Shown here piece after piece: positions 1-11,910 of a stretch of 64,000 nt of DNA. Every line of letters begins with the position of its first letter. Within the stretch, counting starts at the first letter, position 1. The translations under genes and the position numbers were made by a program. Source of the DNA: Plazaster borealis (Eukaryota; Echinodermata; Asteroidea; Forcipulatida; Labidiasteridae); assembly GCA_021014325.1 (NCBI GenBank), contig CM037464.1, forward strand, positions 9,703,127 to 9,767,126, given 5' to 3'. The notes under the pieces are model-generated. The model had not been told where the DNA came from, searched no databases, and was given only the letters and a program-made list of their open reading frames with translations.

Positions 1-676
1 CCGGCCCATGCGGCTGCTGCGGCCCTGCATAAATATTTCAATTAAAGTACAAAGTCCACTGTCTATGTTAAAGAAAACGAGTACTTCCAATCATTCATTT
101 AATGACTATATCGTAGGGTTCACCTAATTGTTACAGTGGTGCATACGGAAACGTTAAAGGGAATTGAGAAGGAAAGAAAAAGAACATAAACATTTTGACT
201 TGGGCCTATAGCATCTCATTGACTTAATTAATAATTGTCATTTCATAATTATGAGATGTCTAAAAACACTAATGAGTCATAATGACTTGTGTAATTATGA
301 GACGTTATTCATAAAACTATATGACCCCCCCCCCCCCAGTGTCCCTTTAACTTTTCCGTACTGAGCATGCAGCACACCAGACAGACACATAAACATGGAC
401 TGGCAAAGAGGTAATTGGATCGGAGCATGAGAGGGACAGACTAGCTGTGGTGGTGTGACCAGAAGAGGGACATCCACCATCCGGTCCGCGTGAGGGGGGG
501 GGGGGGGGATGCGTCCTCGAGGGAGGTCCCTCTTCTAATTACTCACAGTCCCTCGGAGTGTAGACGTGCTCTGTGACCTCATTGCCAGTCCAAATAACAC
601 AACTCGGTCCGAAATATGAAATATGAAATTAGAAGAGAAACTTCCCAGATTCAGTTTTTGAGTTGTTCACTGTTAA
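1..676. other. Non-coding flank with homopolymer runs
   Basis: No gene is recognisable here. The stretch holds a C run (325-337) and a G run (494-508), both with AT-rich surroundings, and no splice-bounded reading frame with protein-like composition. Confidence 0.5.
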
Positions 677-873
<197 letters not shown>

Positions 874-880
874 GAACCTG

Positions 881-901
881 GAAGAAGAAGAAGAAGAAGA
901 G
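881..901. repeat. (AAG)n microsatellite
   Basis: About seven GAA/AAG units lie only 7 bp after the ATC array, giving two adjacent triplet repeats with different motifs. Confidence 0.9.
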
Positions 902-954
902 AGGGCGCTGCTAACCAGTCAATTTTTTTTAAAGGAATATACTATTGCCCGCTT

Positions 955-2249
955 CGGGAACTATACACCAATCCGGGAGCGCAAGTGGTGGGCGCCGCGC
1001 GCGCCATGCTGTAGACTTGTGGACAAGTCGTTAATGGTCTGCCGCGGTGAGATAGTCGAGTTGTGGCGGTGCTCTCGCGAGATCACTGCTCTCGCGCGAA
1101 CTGCTGGTTGCCGTAGTCGTGAGAGCAGTAGTCTCGCGGGCCAGCAGTCTCGCGAGAATACCGCGGGAATTGCGGGGAGATTCGGAATAGAGTCGGAACG
1201 CTATCACCGAGTCGGAACGCTATCACAGCGACAGACATTTAACGACTATACCACAAGTCTAGCCATGCTGCGGTGTACATGCGCCTATTTTTATGCACAA
1301 GGACACGAGAAAATCGTTTCCCTTCTCTCTTTATGGGAATTGAATGTCTTCCTCGACAATCTATGCAATTTCCCTGACATGGCTGCATGATATAACGATG
1401 TACTACATTCTTGATAAATTTTTAAAAGAAAGTAAAATACTGAAATTCTGACAAAATACCTTGCCGATATTTAATTGCAAATACTTGTGGTCAGTGATCT
1501 ACATTGGTATATCATGATGTCCTGTCAAGGAAATTGTGCAAGTCGTTGAGGGAAACATCTAATTTCCATAGAGAGTGAAAAGGAACACGATTTCCTCATG
1601 TCTTTGTGCAATGGGCACTGACGACACCGCAACAGTGGCGCGCGGTGCCCAACACTTGCGCGCCCGGATTGGTGTATACACCAATTCGGGCGCGCAAGTG
1701 CTGGGCGCCGCGCGCGCCATGCTACGGTGTACTTGTGCCTATTTTTGTGCACAAAGACACGAGAAAATCGTTTCCCTTTGCTCTTTTTTATGGGAATTGA
1801 ATGTCTTCCTCGACAATCTATGCAATTTCCCTGACATGGCTGCATGATAAAACGATGTACTATACATTCTTGATTTTTTTTTTAAATTCAGCAGAAAGTA
1901 AAATTATAATACTGAAATTCTGACAAAATACCTTGCCGATGCAACGCATTAAACTATGCGAGTATGCAGTTTCCGCGTCTATGACCCTTAAACTCACCTA
2001 AGACATGCACCGTTTTCAGGATGATTCGGTTTTTATTTAGTTGCAAATATTTGTGGTCAGTGATCTACGTTGGTATATCATGATGTCCTGTCAAGGAAAT
2101 TGTGTAAGTTGTTGAGGAAAACATCTAATTTCCATAGAGAGTGAAGGAACACGATTTCCTCATGTCTCTGTGCATAATCTGGGCACTAACGACAGCAGTG
2201 GCGCGCGGTGCCCAACACTTGCGCGCCCGGATTGGTGTATAGTTCCCGC
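955..2249. mobile_element. Foldback element with 23-bp terminal inverted repeats and nested arms
   Basis: The left end (955-977) and right end (2227-2249) are inverted copies of CGGGAACTATACACCAATCC plus GGG. Inside, 1511-1676 and 1677-1850 form a large imperfect palindrome whose centre, ATTGGTGTATACACCAAT (1668-1685), is a perfect dyad. Parts of the same arm recur at 1263-1410 (direct copy of the right arm) and 2040-2240 (direct copy of the left arm). No transposase is present. This is a non-autonomous foldback DNA element or a nest of them; the superfamily is not identifiable by eye. Confidence 0.8.
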
Positions 2250-2334
2250 AAATTACGCGGGAGACGGAAGCTTGACGCGCGTCTAGTTCGCGGTAGCGCA
2301 AAACCTCATGCACTACTTACATTATTCATAAATA

Positions 2335-3475
2335 CCCCGGACAGTTTCGCTATTCTGATTGGTCGAGAGGACGTCACGTTGGGGTGTTTAAACGGACGAT
2401 GGCCCTTTTCGAAACGACCGGCTTCGGCTTCGGATTCGGCTCAGGCTAGCTAGGCCCCTCAGTTGTTTTGAATCTAAAGCCGAAGCCGGTCGTTTCGAAA
2501 AGGGCCGGCTAGAAGTGTTTAAACACGGCTGACTTCGCGTGATGGGCGCGCACGCTCATTTACGCCAATTTACTTACGCGGAACGCAGTACAAAGCTATT
2601 AGTATACCCGCGCATAATATTGTTGTACACGCGCGTACACACAAACCAACGCGCACAAAACAGAATTTTAAAAAAGTTTTTGAAAATGTACAAACTTCGA
2701 AAATTTGCTCAAACAGATTGTCACAGATTGTCTATAATAGGCTTTTGTAATTTTTTTAATCGCTTTTTAACAAAAGGGCATTTATGAATGGGAATAAAAG
2801 AGTATAGGGACTCGTTCTTAAACGACCGTTTAAAACCTTGCAGGGTCGTGGCCGTGCGACAAAGGCCCGAGCCGATTCTCTTGTTCATAAACTGGGACAG
2901 TTTATTCATTCTAATTGGTCGAGAGGGCATCACGTGGCCGTGTTTAAATAAGGGAATAAAAGAGTAGGCGACGAGTTCTTAAACGGCCGTTTAAAACCGG
3001 CAGGGTCGTGGCCGTGTGATAAAGGCCCGAGCCGAAGGCGAGGGCCTTTATCGCACGGCCACGACCCTGCAAGGTTTTAAACGGCCGTTTAAGAACGAGT
3101 CACTACTCTTTTATTCCCGTTCATAAATGCCCTTATGTTAAAAAGCAATATAATATCACAATTATAGACAATGTCACACTGTTTCTTTTGCGAATTTTTC
3201 GAAGTTTGCAAATTTCCAAAAACTTTTGTAAAAATGTTTTGTGCGCGTCGGTCGGTGTGTATACGCGCGTGTACACACATATTACGCGCTGTTACTAATA
3301 GCTATGAATTGCGTTCTGCGTAATTTAAATTGGTGTACATGAGCTTGCGCGCCCAACACGCGAAGCCAGCCGGTCTTAAACAGCTTCAGCTGTGTCTTTA
3401 TCAACCGTTTAAACACCCCCACGTGACGCGTTCTCCACCAATAGGAATAGCGAAACTGTCTGGGGTATTTATGAA
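2335..3475. mobile_element. Long foldback (inverted-repeat) element, about 1.14 kb
   Basis: The outer ends TCATAAATACCCCGGACAGT (2335 on) and its near-complement ending at 3475 define arms of about 500 bp converging near 3030-3050. Inside, the block AGGGTCGTGGCCGTG with GTTTAAAACC is present on both arms, and the left arm is partly duplicated at 2880-3000. CACGTGA and GTTTAAAC palindromes recur. There is no coding content. The extensive self-complementarity would form a very long hairpin. Confidence 0.8.
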
Positions 3476-3618
3476 CGTGCGATATAAACACGGCTAGAAG
3501 TGTTTAAACCAATGGTTTAAACACAGTTTGCACAACGCGGAACGCACGTTCGGACATACGCGCCCTTTCATTTTGGGAGTCAAACTGTACACACAAGAAT
3601 CATAGAGTTGACTCCCGA

Positions 3619-4242
3619 AGCCGCGTTCGCATTGCACTTTATGGTTAACTTACCGCCGCAAATTGTTAACTTACCGATTAAGTCCAAGTGCGAACAGCCG
3701 GTAACTTACAGGGGTGGTAAATTACCGCCACAGCGCTGTAACTTAACAGGTCGATTCGAGTCGCGGTAACTTAACAATCAATGTTAACTTAACAGGGACA
3801 AGAAGTCCAATGCTAACGCACCAGTCCGGTAACTTAACAATACTGTCACGTGACTTCCGTTATCGGGTCACGAATATAGTGACCTAGCCTGTGACCTCGA
3901 ATCTGGGATCCGTCCGCCCGGCGCAGGCGCACGGACAGTAACAAAAACTAAGAATACATAATTATGATTTAAGAGAGGATGCACAACGTTAGAGGGCACT
4001 GATTACAAAATGAATTTTTAACTAGGAACAAAAACGACACTACGTCACTTCCGCTTGTTCTATCTAAAAGGTCAGGGAGGGCGTCCTCTCGAGATCTAAT
4101 TTGTCAACCTACGCGGCGTCCCTGGTAAGTTACCGGACACAAATTAATCCAAGTGCGAACAGCTGTTAACTTACCGGTAAGTTAACGTTACTTACCGGCC
4201 CGGTAAGTTACCAGACCCAAAAGTCCAATGCGAACGCGGCTT
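3619..4242. mobile_element. TIR element rich in GTTAACTTACC motifs
   Basis: Termini AAGCCGCGTTCGCATT (3619) and its complement (ending 4242) form inverted repeats. About a dozen copies of a (G/T)TAACTTA(C/A)C-type motif occur in direct orientation in the left half (3643-3840) and mostly inverted in the right half (4120-4212). This looks like a non-autonomous DNA transposon with subterminal transposase-binding-type repeats. Its right end abuts, and probably truncated, the left LTR of the BEL/Pao element. Confidence 0.7.
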
Positions 4243-4434
4243 AAAACTATTTGTATAATTCAAGAACTGTGTGTGATTTCCTTAAAACGGCAATAAACTT
4301 GGTCAAAATAAGGGAATCTGGGGAGTAAAACTTTAACGCTGAAACTTTACGAAACTCGTGTGTAGAAGTGCTTAGTCTTGAACTCAAGGCGCACAGTAAC
4401 AATGAACTTCACAGTAAACATGTCAGTCATGACA
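4243..4434 (-). repeat. BEL/Pao 3' LTR (truncated)
   Basis: About 190 bp closely matches 8787-8998 in the same orientation, with few substitutions and two small indels. It flanks the minus-strand pol/gag relic, so it is the 3' LTR. Its outer part is missing where the neighbouring TIR element ends at 4242. The shared inner edge is near CATGACA. Confidence 0.85.
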
Positions 4435-4572
4435 TCCCAACGCCCCAAACGTGACGGAATGTCACCAAAAAATAAACTCTAGAACACAGTCAAGGTTTGA
4501 TGAGGCAAAAAATATGCGGAGAATTCCGTGTGTCCAATAACGCATATATCCAAATCACAGTCCATTAATCGA

Positions 4573-7130
4573 CGTCTGATCGTTCTGATTTCTTCGTGAG
4601 CAAAATGAGCTTTGCCACTGGTCTCTCGAAATTTGAGCCATCGGCAAACCTGATCCCAACGACTCTCACGAGGTCATCTTTTCCTGGATATGTTCACAAC
4701 TTCGGCCATTTTCCAGGAGCCACGCTTTTTGTCCTCACTGATGACGATCACAATGTCTCCCTCCTGTAGGTTCTCAACCGATTGTTGCCACTTTTGGCGC
4801 GGAGAGAGGTTGTGGATGCACTCATCATCCAGCGTTGCCAAAAACCGTCAACCATATTGCAGATCTTCTTGCGCTTCCGCAAGTTTCACATGGGACTTCG
4901 GGGCAAGTCGCCTCTTCCAATCAAGAAGTGATTTGGTGTCAGTGGTGGATGGTCGAGTGGTGATGATGACTTGGCAGTTAAGGGTCGACTGTTGATGAGA
5001 CCGGATATCGGGCAGAACACTCTCCCACTCTACGAACGTCAGACGATCTGCTTTTACCAGATGTCTCCCAAACTCCTATACCCGTAGCATCTTCAGAAGC
5101 ATCACTTACACCATGTAGAGAAACTTCAGGCAAAGGTCTCTTTCCCCTGTATGGCTCTGGAATCAGGCATCTTGGAATTGTAATGCTGATCACCTCCTCA
5201 AGGTCCCTGTTGATATCTTCTAGTATGGCATAGAGGGGGGTGTCCCAATCAAGGTTCAACTGCCATAACTTCTGCAAGAGGATCTTAGGTCGGACAAGGT
5301 GTCCAGACAGCATGCCGAAGACGTCGTAGTAAGAGGCAGTTTGTGCTAGGATGTTGCGTGTGCTTGATACGCTCCGAGTTGGCTTAACTTCTTTAACTTT
5401 CAATGTGTCCTTCACGAGGTCCCACTTAGTGCCCAAAGCAACTGCTATTTTGGTATCTTCTGTTCTGTCGCACACTTCCTCTGCATTTGATTGCTATTTT
5501 CTGATGGCAAAGTTGCCCTTTTCAAGGGTCTTTGTCAGTTTAGACTTAAGTTTGAGAGCTTCTTTGGTGTCAACAACGGATTAATTAAGGTCGTCCATGT
5601 AAAATTGGTCAACGACCAATTTCTTCATCTGCTCATCACCTGGTGCATGCACAGCTACAACGTGTCTCAGGGTCACAATGGCAGCAGTTGGAGATGGCTT
5701 GTCCCCAAAGGTGACCGTTGTCAACTCCATACTTGGATGGGGTGATTCGGATTCTCACGAAACACAAATCTGTGAAAGCGAGCGTCGTCAGGTTTTATTT
5801 TGATGGCTTGAAACATCTTGCTGATGTCTGCAATGATGCCCACTTCGTTTTCTCGGAATCGGAGTGCAACCTCAAACAGATCAGAGTTTATATTCTCACC
5901 CTTGATGAGATAATCATGCAGTGAGCAACCCTGGTAGGCTACCTTGCCTTCACATCGTATACTACTCTGACAGGAGTTGTCTTCGAGTCTTTGGTGACAG
6001 CAAAGTGATAGGAACCATATCTTCATCCCAGCATCTCTGTCTCGTTGCACCTCTTCCTTTGAGACATGTCTAGAAACACCTCGCTTAAGTTGGTCTCTCA
6101 TTTGCTTGCAGTATGTTCCCCACTCTTCAGGCCTGTTTCTGAACTGATTTTCTAAGCTTTTCTGTCTTTTGACTGCATAAACGTAGTTGTCAGGTAGATC
6201 GTCAGGTGATTTCTTCCACGGCAGTTGAATCTCATATGAACCATCTGGAAGTTGGGTCACACTTTGCTGCATGGCTTCGGTCGCGCCCTTGTTGAGGAGA
6301 TCGGAAGAGCATTTTACACTTTCTTGGCTCCAGGCCAACAGTCTCTAGGCCGATGAACTCTTCAATTGGTCCAATGGCTGACACATTGACGTAGTTCAAC
6401 AGTGAGGTCGAGCTAGCATATCTTCCACCTTGAATGAACCAGCTAAAGGGGGATCTGACGGCTACAGGCTCATTGGACTTTCCACCAAGGATGTAGTCTT
6501 CCCAGATCATCAATGTGTGTTGTCAACACCCAGTAGTACATCATTGTCTCTGATGGGGCAATGCGGATGTCAACTTCACTCAGATGATCGTATACTGTTG
6601 GAGATGTTCCGGTAAAATCGGAGTGTCACTGCAGGGTTGATCAATTTCAGTGACAGTCAATGGGCATGACCAGTTTCCTCCAACGTCTTCGATGTGACAG
6701 TCCAACAGTCTTAACTTTCTTGTGATCTTGCCGCCACCAACAAGACTTAGATCATGATTCTGGTAAACATATCCCGATCTGTTCTGGGGAAGATTCCTTC
6801 TCTAATAAAAGTGTGGCCTGGCTACTGCCATCCAGTAGGATGCGTACTTGTCTACGGATGTTACCGCATCGGAGATACCCAACGACCATGGGTAGAGTGC
6901 CCTGTAGTTTACTCTCACTGGTGGTCACGGCTGTTACGTTGACGGAGCCACTGTTTGTTCGAAAAGGGTTCTGCTTTGCTGCTCGATTGATTTGGAGTAC
7001 CATTATACTTTTCTTTTCATACATGGCAGGGCAGATGGCTGTAAAGTGAAGATCACTACCACACGTCGCGATCCTACATGGAGCTACAAACTGACAGGAG
7101 TTGTGATCATGGGGGGCTTACCAGCTACGC
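4573..7130 (-). pseudogene. BEL/Pao-type pol relic (protease, RT, RNase H region, C-terminal domain)
   Basis: Read right to left on the minus strand, the blocks are: a retropepsin-like block (6752-7024) whose active site reads LLDGSSQ rather than the usual D-S/T-G; reverse transcriptase (about 6340-5590), with first catalytic Asp in ADISKMF and the second motif FYMDD near 5600; the Pao RT/RNase H region (5475-4978, with VSDAS); and a DUF5641-like C-terminal block (4790-4573, starting NLQEGDIVIVISEDKKRG). No integrase core could be assembled. Stops and frameshifts separate the blocks, so this is a dead copy. The family call is strong from domain order and motifs. Confidence 0.88.
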
Positions 7131-8640
7131 AGTTGTTGTGCCCACAACAGAGCAGATATTGTTCTTTCTCATTATTTCGTACTTCTCTTTCTGCGGTAGG
7201 CTCTTAAACTTGTTGCAAGTTTTCAGGAAGTGTGTGCGTGTATCAGGGTGTAGGGCACACTTAACAAACCCTGACCGTCTATCCTTGCCAAGTTGGTACT
7301 GCTTACTTGAATCATTTACTGTGGCAGCATTTGAAGACCTGGACATTCTGTATTGTTGTGGTGGAGGGGCCAATGGACTATCCACACCGGCAGGCTTCGC
7401 CTTCTCTAGTAACAATAGTTGGCTATACAACCACTTGACAAGTCCGGTGAGGGAATCATCAATGTGGTCATCTCTCACACTCTTATAGTAGGCAATACGA
7501 TGCTCTCTGGTAGCTTCTGTTTAATTTGGCTCAGCATAATTTTACTATTCAGCTCACCAGAGAGGCCGACAGTCTCTGCTCGAGTCTCAAATGTTCGGAG
7601 TGTCTGGACAAAACGATCCATGGCAGAGAGGTTTGTTCTGCCCTTACTTTCATATGGTTTTAGGTTGTCAAGGTCCTTTATCAGTAAGCTGTCTACAACT
7701 TTGTCTTGATCGCCGTAGCACTCGTCCAGTACCTGCCAGGCTCGCTCTGTATTGATGCAACCTCTTATCTTATCGCGTTCTCTGGCGTTTGGACATTGAC
7801 TCTGTCAGCTGATAGACACATTCTATCTCTGTTAAGCCTGTAGAACAGTGGGTGAACAAATCCCCGAACCGCATGTAGTCTTTGAGGTCGCCTGAACACT
7901 GGGAATTTCATTCTTGCCATCTTCGGAGTGGATGAAGTAGAAGGGCGACAAAAAGGAGATTGTGTAAACTTGGCCGGACTAGATACTGAAGGTAGAGTTC
8001 CTGTGCTCACAGGCTGGATAGGAACTGTTGACATCAAAAGCGACGGTACTAGTAGCGCTGGACTGGATGATACCCCTGGGGGAGTTCCTGTGCTCACAGG
8101 CAGGATATGAACTGTTGACATCCAAGGCGACGGTAGCGCTGGACTGGATGGTATGGGGGAGTTCCTGTGCTCACAGGCGGGATAGGAACTATTGACGTCG
8201 TAGAAGACGATGCCAGTGCAGCTGGAGTGGATACCGATGTCAGAGTTCCTGTGCTCACAGGCTGGGTAGGAACTGTTGATGTCAGGTTTGGTTGGAGTAG
8301 CCGGAGAGAGGGGAAACGATTGGTTGAATGGGGGGGGGGGTGCGACTGCTGGTCGATGACCCGTCTTGTACGTAGCAATACCTGAACGAACTCAGTTTCA
8401 CACTCTGCCATCCAATCTTCCTCAATCTCAAAGTCTTCTTGCTCTTCTATGGCATCCATTTAGCTCGGAGTGTTTCTCTTCAATCTTTCCGAACTGTTTT
8501 TCTGCTTTGGTGATGTATTTCCGTAGCATTTCTAAATCAACAGAATCATCTTCTGCCAGATGGTCCATCATCGTTAGTGTCCTCGTTAACTGGCCCTTGG
8601 TGTTCCGTCTTGATAACTTCAGCTTGTTGATGTCAGTCAT
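7125..8640 (-). pseudogene. BEL/Pao-type gag relic with zinc-knuckle region
   Basis: Starts at an ATG complement at 8638-8640 (MTDINKLKLSRRNTKGQLTR), typical of Pao gag N-termini just inside the 5' LTR. A helical block (8640-8428) is followed by an acidic segment (8459 down), a Pro/Ser/Thr-rich linker made of tandem repeats (7970-8300), and a knuckle-upstream block (7478-7125) with CALHPDTRTHFLKTCNKF, which resembles the Cys/His segment before the Pao nucleocapsid. Several frameshifts split it. Gag would package the element RNA; this copy cannot. Confidence 0.8.
7985..8300. repeat. Minisatellite inside gag linker (four units)
   Basis: Four copies of GAGTTCCTGTGCTCACAGGC-like sequence start near 7995, 8083, 8158 and 8242 (spacing about 75-88 bp). 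On the minus strand each encodes a (T/S)(T)VP-x-x-PVSTGT peptide, so the linker of this gag grew by tandem duplication. Confidence 0.85.
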
Positions 8641-8786
8641 GGTGTAAGTTGAAGTTGTACAAGGTGTAGTACACTAGAGTTGTTGAAGATGTGACGAAAT
8701 CATAAAGTTTTACCACGTTGTTGCAATAAATTGACGAAGAAAGCTGCTTTAAACTGTTCAACTGCTTTAATACTATTCAGCTCCTT

Positions 8787-8998
8787 TAAACTATTTGTAT
8801 AATTCAACAACTGTGTGTGACTTCCTTAAAACAGCAATAAACTTGGTCACAATGAGGGAATCTGGAGAGTAAAACTTTAACGCTGAAACTTTACGAAACT
8901 CGTGTGTAGAAGTGCTTAGTCTTGACCTCAAGGCGCACACTGAGTAACAATGAACTTCACGCGTCATGGGAAACAGTAAACATGTCATGTCATGACAC
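8787..8998 (-). repeat. BEL/Pao 5' LTR (visible shared part)
   Basis: Matches the left LTR (4243-4434). It carries two short stretches absent from the left copy, including CGCGTCATGGGA. The true LTR probably extends left towards about 8650, because the gag start lies at 8640 and the left copy is truncated at its corresponding end. A primer-binding site was not identified. Confidence 0.8.
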
Positions 8999-9002
8999 AC
9001 AG

Positions 9003-9165
9003 GACTAATTAAAATATCCAATATATTTAGATATTTCAACAGGACTAATTAAAATCCCTTATATTTGGATACTTTGAAGTCACACTTCCAGGGGTTACAA
9101 TCGAGCAAGGCATTCGGGGAAAGAAAAGCAAAATGGCGCGGCGAGTTTCGTTAGTACTGCCTGTT
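9003..9165. repeat. Dispersed repeat, copy 1
   Basis: Contains CAGGACTAATTAAAAT twice (about 9000 and 9040) followed by TACAATCGAGCAAGGCATTC and AAAATGGCGCGGCGAG. The same order recurs at 10618-10745 and, in part, at 10905-11085. Confidence 0.75.
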
Positions 9166-9780
9166 TAAAAATTAGCCACAAGTGTGTGTGGTTCAGTATT
9201 TTCCCCCATAGATTACTTTTTCATCCTATGCAACTCACGTTTTCATTCTGCCAAAATGAATCTTTCATGTATGTCACTTGTAATTGTTTAGATTTGCAAC
9301 AATAAATAGCATTTGAAACCTGATTTGCCAATTTGTACGGGATAATACGACAGTAAGCTTGAATTTGAGAAAATGTTTTTAATGAATATGCATGAAACCA
9401 AATAATGCAGCGACCAGATCCAAACGTGAGATTTGTGGTATTACAATTTTCTTTGAGTAAAATTAGAAGATTGATATGGATCAAAAGTGCTTAAAAAGTG
9501 TGTCTATTTCTCTGTTTTTGGTTAATTATATTGAAAATTGCACTATCATATCGTTTGTCTCACCATGGAGGAAGGATCCTCCTCACCCAACACTTTTTTG
9601 TCCCTGAATAAATATTAATTGCAGCCTGCATTTTGATTTTATAACTCAGAATGGCTGATTCAATACTCCCAACTCGAAAATGATGTTTAAATAATGATCT
9701 TGCTGAAACAAAATTGGTTATAAGTGGTAAGATATTGCATGAGATCGCACCATAGAGCGTCTAGAATCCTAACTGTTTCG
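9166..9780. other. No gene seen
   Basis: AT-rich sequence without a recognisable domain, splice-bounded exon or long repeat. Short open frames on the minus strand (for example 9221-9484) have no protein-like features. Confidence 0.4.
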
Positions 9781-9859
9781 GAGCATTTAAGCGGGCCCCG
9801 GAACCGATGCCGTTAGGGCTTCGAGTTACGCGCTCTCAGGCGCCACAAATTGCATTCAC

Positions 9860-9925
9860 CATTTGCTGCTTGGTACATTTTCACGCCCCCCTCGCCCCTT
9901 TGGAAAATCCTGGATCCGCCCCTGG
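9860..9925. repeat. Solo right end of the CTGGATCCGCCCCTG MITE family
   Basis: TTTGCTGCTTGGTA then ATTTTCACGCCCCC and CTGGATCCGCCCCTG closely match the right end of the complete MITE at 11697-11898. The corresponding left end is not found, so this is a truncated copy. Confidence 0.75.
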
Positions 9926-10186
9926 TGCCTCCTCCAAATTATCACACGTGGCTGTCACGTGACTGTGCAATACCGCTCTCCAGAGGTAGGCCTACGTATA
10001 ATAGGCCTAATACAATACACAAGCCCGATTGTGTCGGCAACACAAGCTCAAGTGTGAATATTTCTGAAAGCATTCCTTACTCCAAGAATAGTCAATGGAC
10101 GTAATTCTCTTAGGACTAGGGTTGCTAGAGTTTTTAAAGGCCTTTGAGGATAATCGAGTAAGTGAATTCAAATCTAAAAACAGGCG

Positions 10187-10212
10187 ACGGGCGACGGGCG
10201 ACGGGCGACGGA
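10187..10212. repeat. Short GGCGACG tandem repeat
   Basis: Four successive GGCGACG(G) units within an otherwise unremarkable segment. Confidence 0.8.
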
Positions 10213-10489
10213 CTACGGCAGATATGGAATTCCATAGTATCGATACCTCTCCTCACTAACCCTTGGGAGGGAAACACTGAAAAACGCTGATTGGCTCCCA
10301 AAAGTGACTGATTTGCGTTTACACTTAACATTCGAGCGCTAGTGGGGCGCTTAGTACGCGCGTTTCGACGCAATACATTTCAAATAAATCATGTTTTTAC
10401 ATGGTCTCCCTAAACTGCATACAGTTAGACGTATCACAAGATCGAAAAAGAATGGGAGGGGCCAGTTGCTCGATGGGCGTTTACGAATC

Positions 10490-10545
10490 CACGGCTTCGG
10501 CTTCGGCTTCGGCTCAGGCTAGCTAGGCCCCTCTCAGTTGTTTTG
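10490..10545. repeat. Fragment shared with the 2.4 kb region
   Basis: CGGCTTCGGCTCAGGCTAGC followed by TAGGCCCCT and CAGTTGTTTTGA repeats a segment at 2418-2471, inside the left part of the 2335-3475 foldback. A piece of that family is therefore dispersed here. Confidence 0.8.
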
Positions 10546-10617
10546 ACTATACGCGTGCTATGCGTTCAGGAATTCAGACGAGAGAACAGAGCTTGAAGTC
10601 TCTAACAGAATGGATCA

Positions 10618-11085
10618 ACCACAGGACTAATTAAAATAGCCAAATATATGGGCAACTTTCGTTTCACACTTCCAGGGTGTACAATCGAGCAAGGCATTCT
10701 GGGAAAGAAAACAAAATGGCGCGGCGAGATCGTACACCATGGGAACGCGGTTGGGTGGCGACTAAACTTGACTAGACCATGACTAGACCGACTAGCAGGG
10801 AGATTGACTATATCGAACCATGCACTGGAGAATGGTCGACTATATGGTCAATTCAAGAGCTTCTGGTTCCAATATACGGCTCTGGTCAAGTCTAGTCGCC
10901 CACCCGAACTTGCTCCAGGGGGTTACAATCGAGCAAGGCATTCTGGGAAAGAAAAACAAAATGGCGCGGCGAGATCCTACACCACTGGGAACGAGGTTGG
11001 ACTTGATGCGTCTTTTGACAGCACGCTTTGCGTAGTCTCTAATACAGAATGGATCAACCACAGGACTAACTAAAATGGAAATTCA
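10618..11085. repeat. Dispersed repeat, copies 2 and 3
   Basis: 10618-10745 repeats the order seen at 9003-9165 (CAGGACTAATTAAAAT, GAGCAAGGCATTCTGGGAAA, ATGGCGCGGCGAGAT). 10905-11085 holds a third copy in which the ATGGCGCGGCGAGAT part precedes GGATCAACCACAGGACTAA. The CGACTAGAC-type sequence between them is itself locally repeated. Confidence 0.7.
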
Positions 11086-11696
11086 AATTTGCTGAACACC
11101 TGTGCGTCTGGCGTTCTACCAACCTATATATAACTGCTGAACATTTCACCCAGCGTGTTAGCCAGCGAGCCGGGCAAGCCGTGTTAGCACGGCCATTTGG
11201 GCTGAAAACACGGGCAAAATTTTGATGCACGGCTTGGTCATGTTGGTTGAAGCCGTGTTGTCTAATTGTTTATAATTTCAGTGAAAAATTACTGAACTTT
11301 ATTTTGTTGTTTTGTTTGTGGAAAAGTTTAAAAACTGCAGATAGTAAAGCTTTTACTAGTTTTCCTTCTTCTTTTCGAATCAAAATTTGATTGTGCCCGC
11401 ACGTCGACGCAGCCGTGACACTGTGCAAAACGCTGAACACATAACGATCACGATGTACACAACGCACGATCCCGTGCGACACATCGTTTCCAATTTATAG
11501 GCTTGTAGTCTTTTTTATTTCGTTACTTTGCGTGCGACAATAAATGCAATTAATATTGAACGCTAGAGGGCGTTTTAGAACAATTCGATAGCGCGAGAGT
11601 AAACGCCCTCTATTGGTGAAATTACGCGATAGCATACAAAACCAAGTTACAAACGCCTTGACCAAAGACTTGACGTTTCTACGCATGCTCGGGAAA

Positions 11697-11898
11697 CAGG
11701 CGCGGATCCAGGGGGGGCGGGGGCGTGGGGGCGCACGCCCCCCCTTTTTCATATAAAAAAAAAAAAAAAAATGAGGGAGAAAAGAAAAAAAGAGGGAGAG
11801 AGAGAGAAGGAGGAGGGGGGAGAAATGGGGAAGGGAAGATTTTGCTGCTTGGTATATTTTCACGCCCCCCCGTTTGGAAAAACCTGGATCCGCCCCTG
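11697..11898. mobile_element. MITE with CAGGCGCGGATCCAGG / CCTGGATCCGCCCCTG ends
   Basis: Inverted terminal repeats of about 16 bp with CAG..CTG ends enclose about 200 bp of A-run and GA-rich DNA. The termini resemble hAT-type ends, but no exact 8-bp target duplication could be confirmed (both flanks contain a GGGAAA-like string). Non-coding. Confidence 0.75.
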
Positions 11899-11910
11899 GG
11901 AAAAGCGGTT

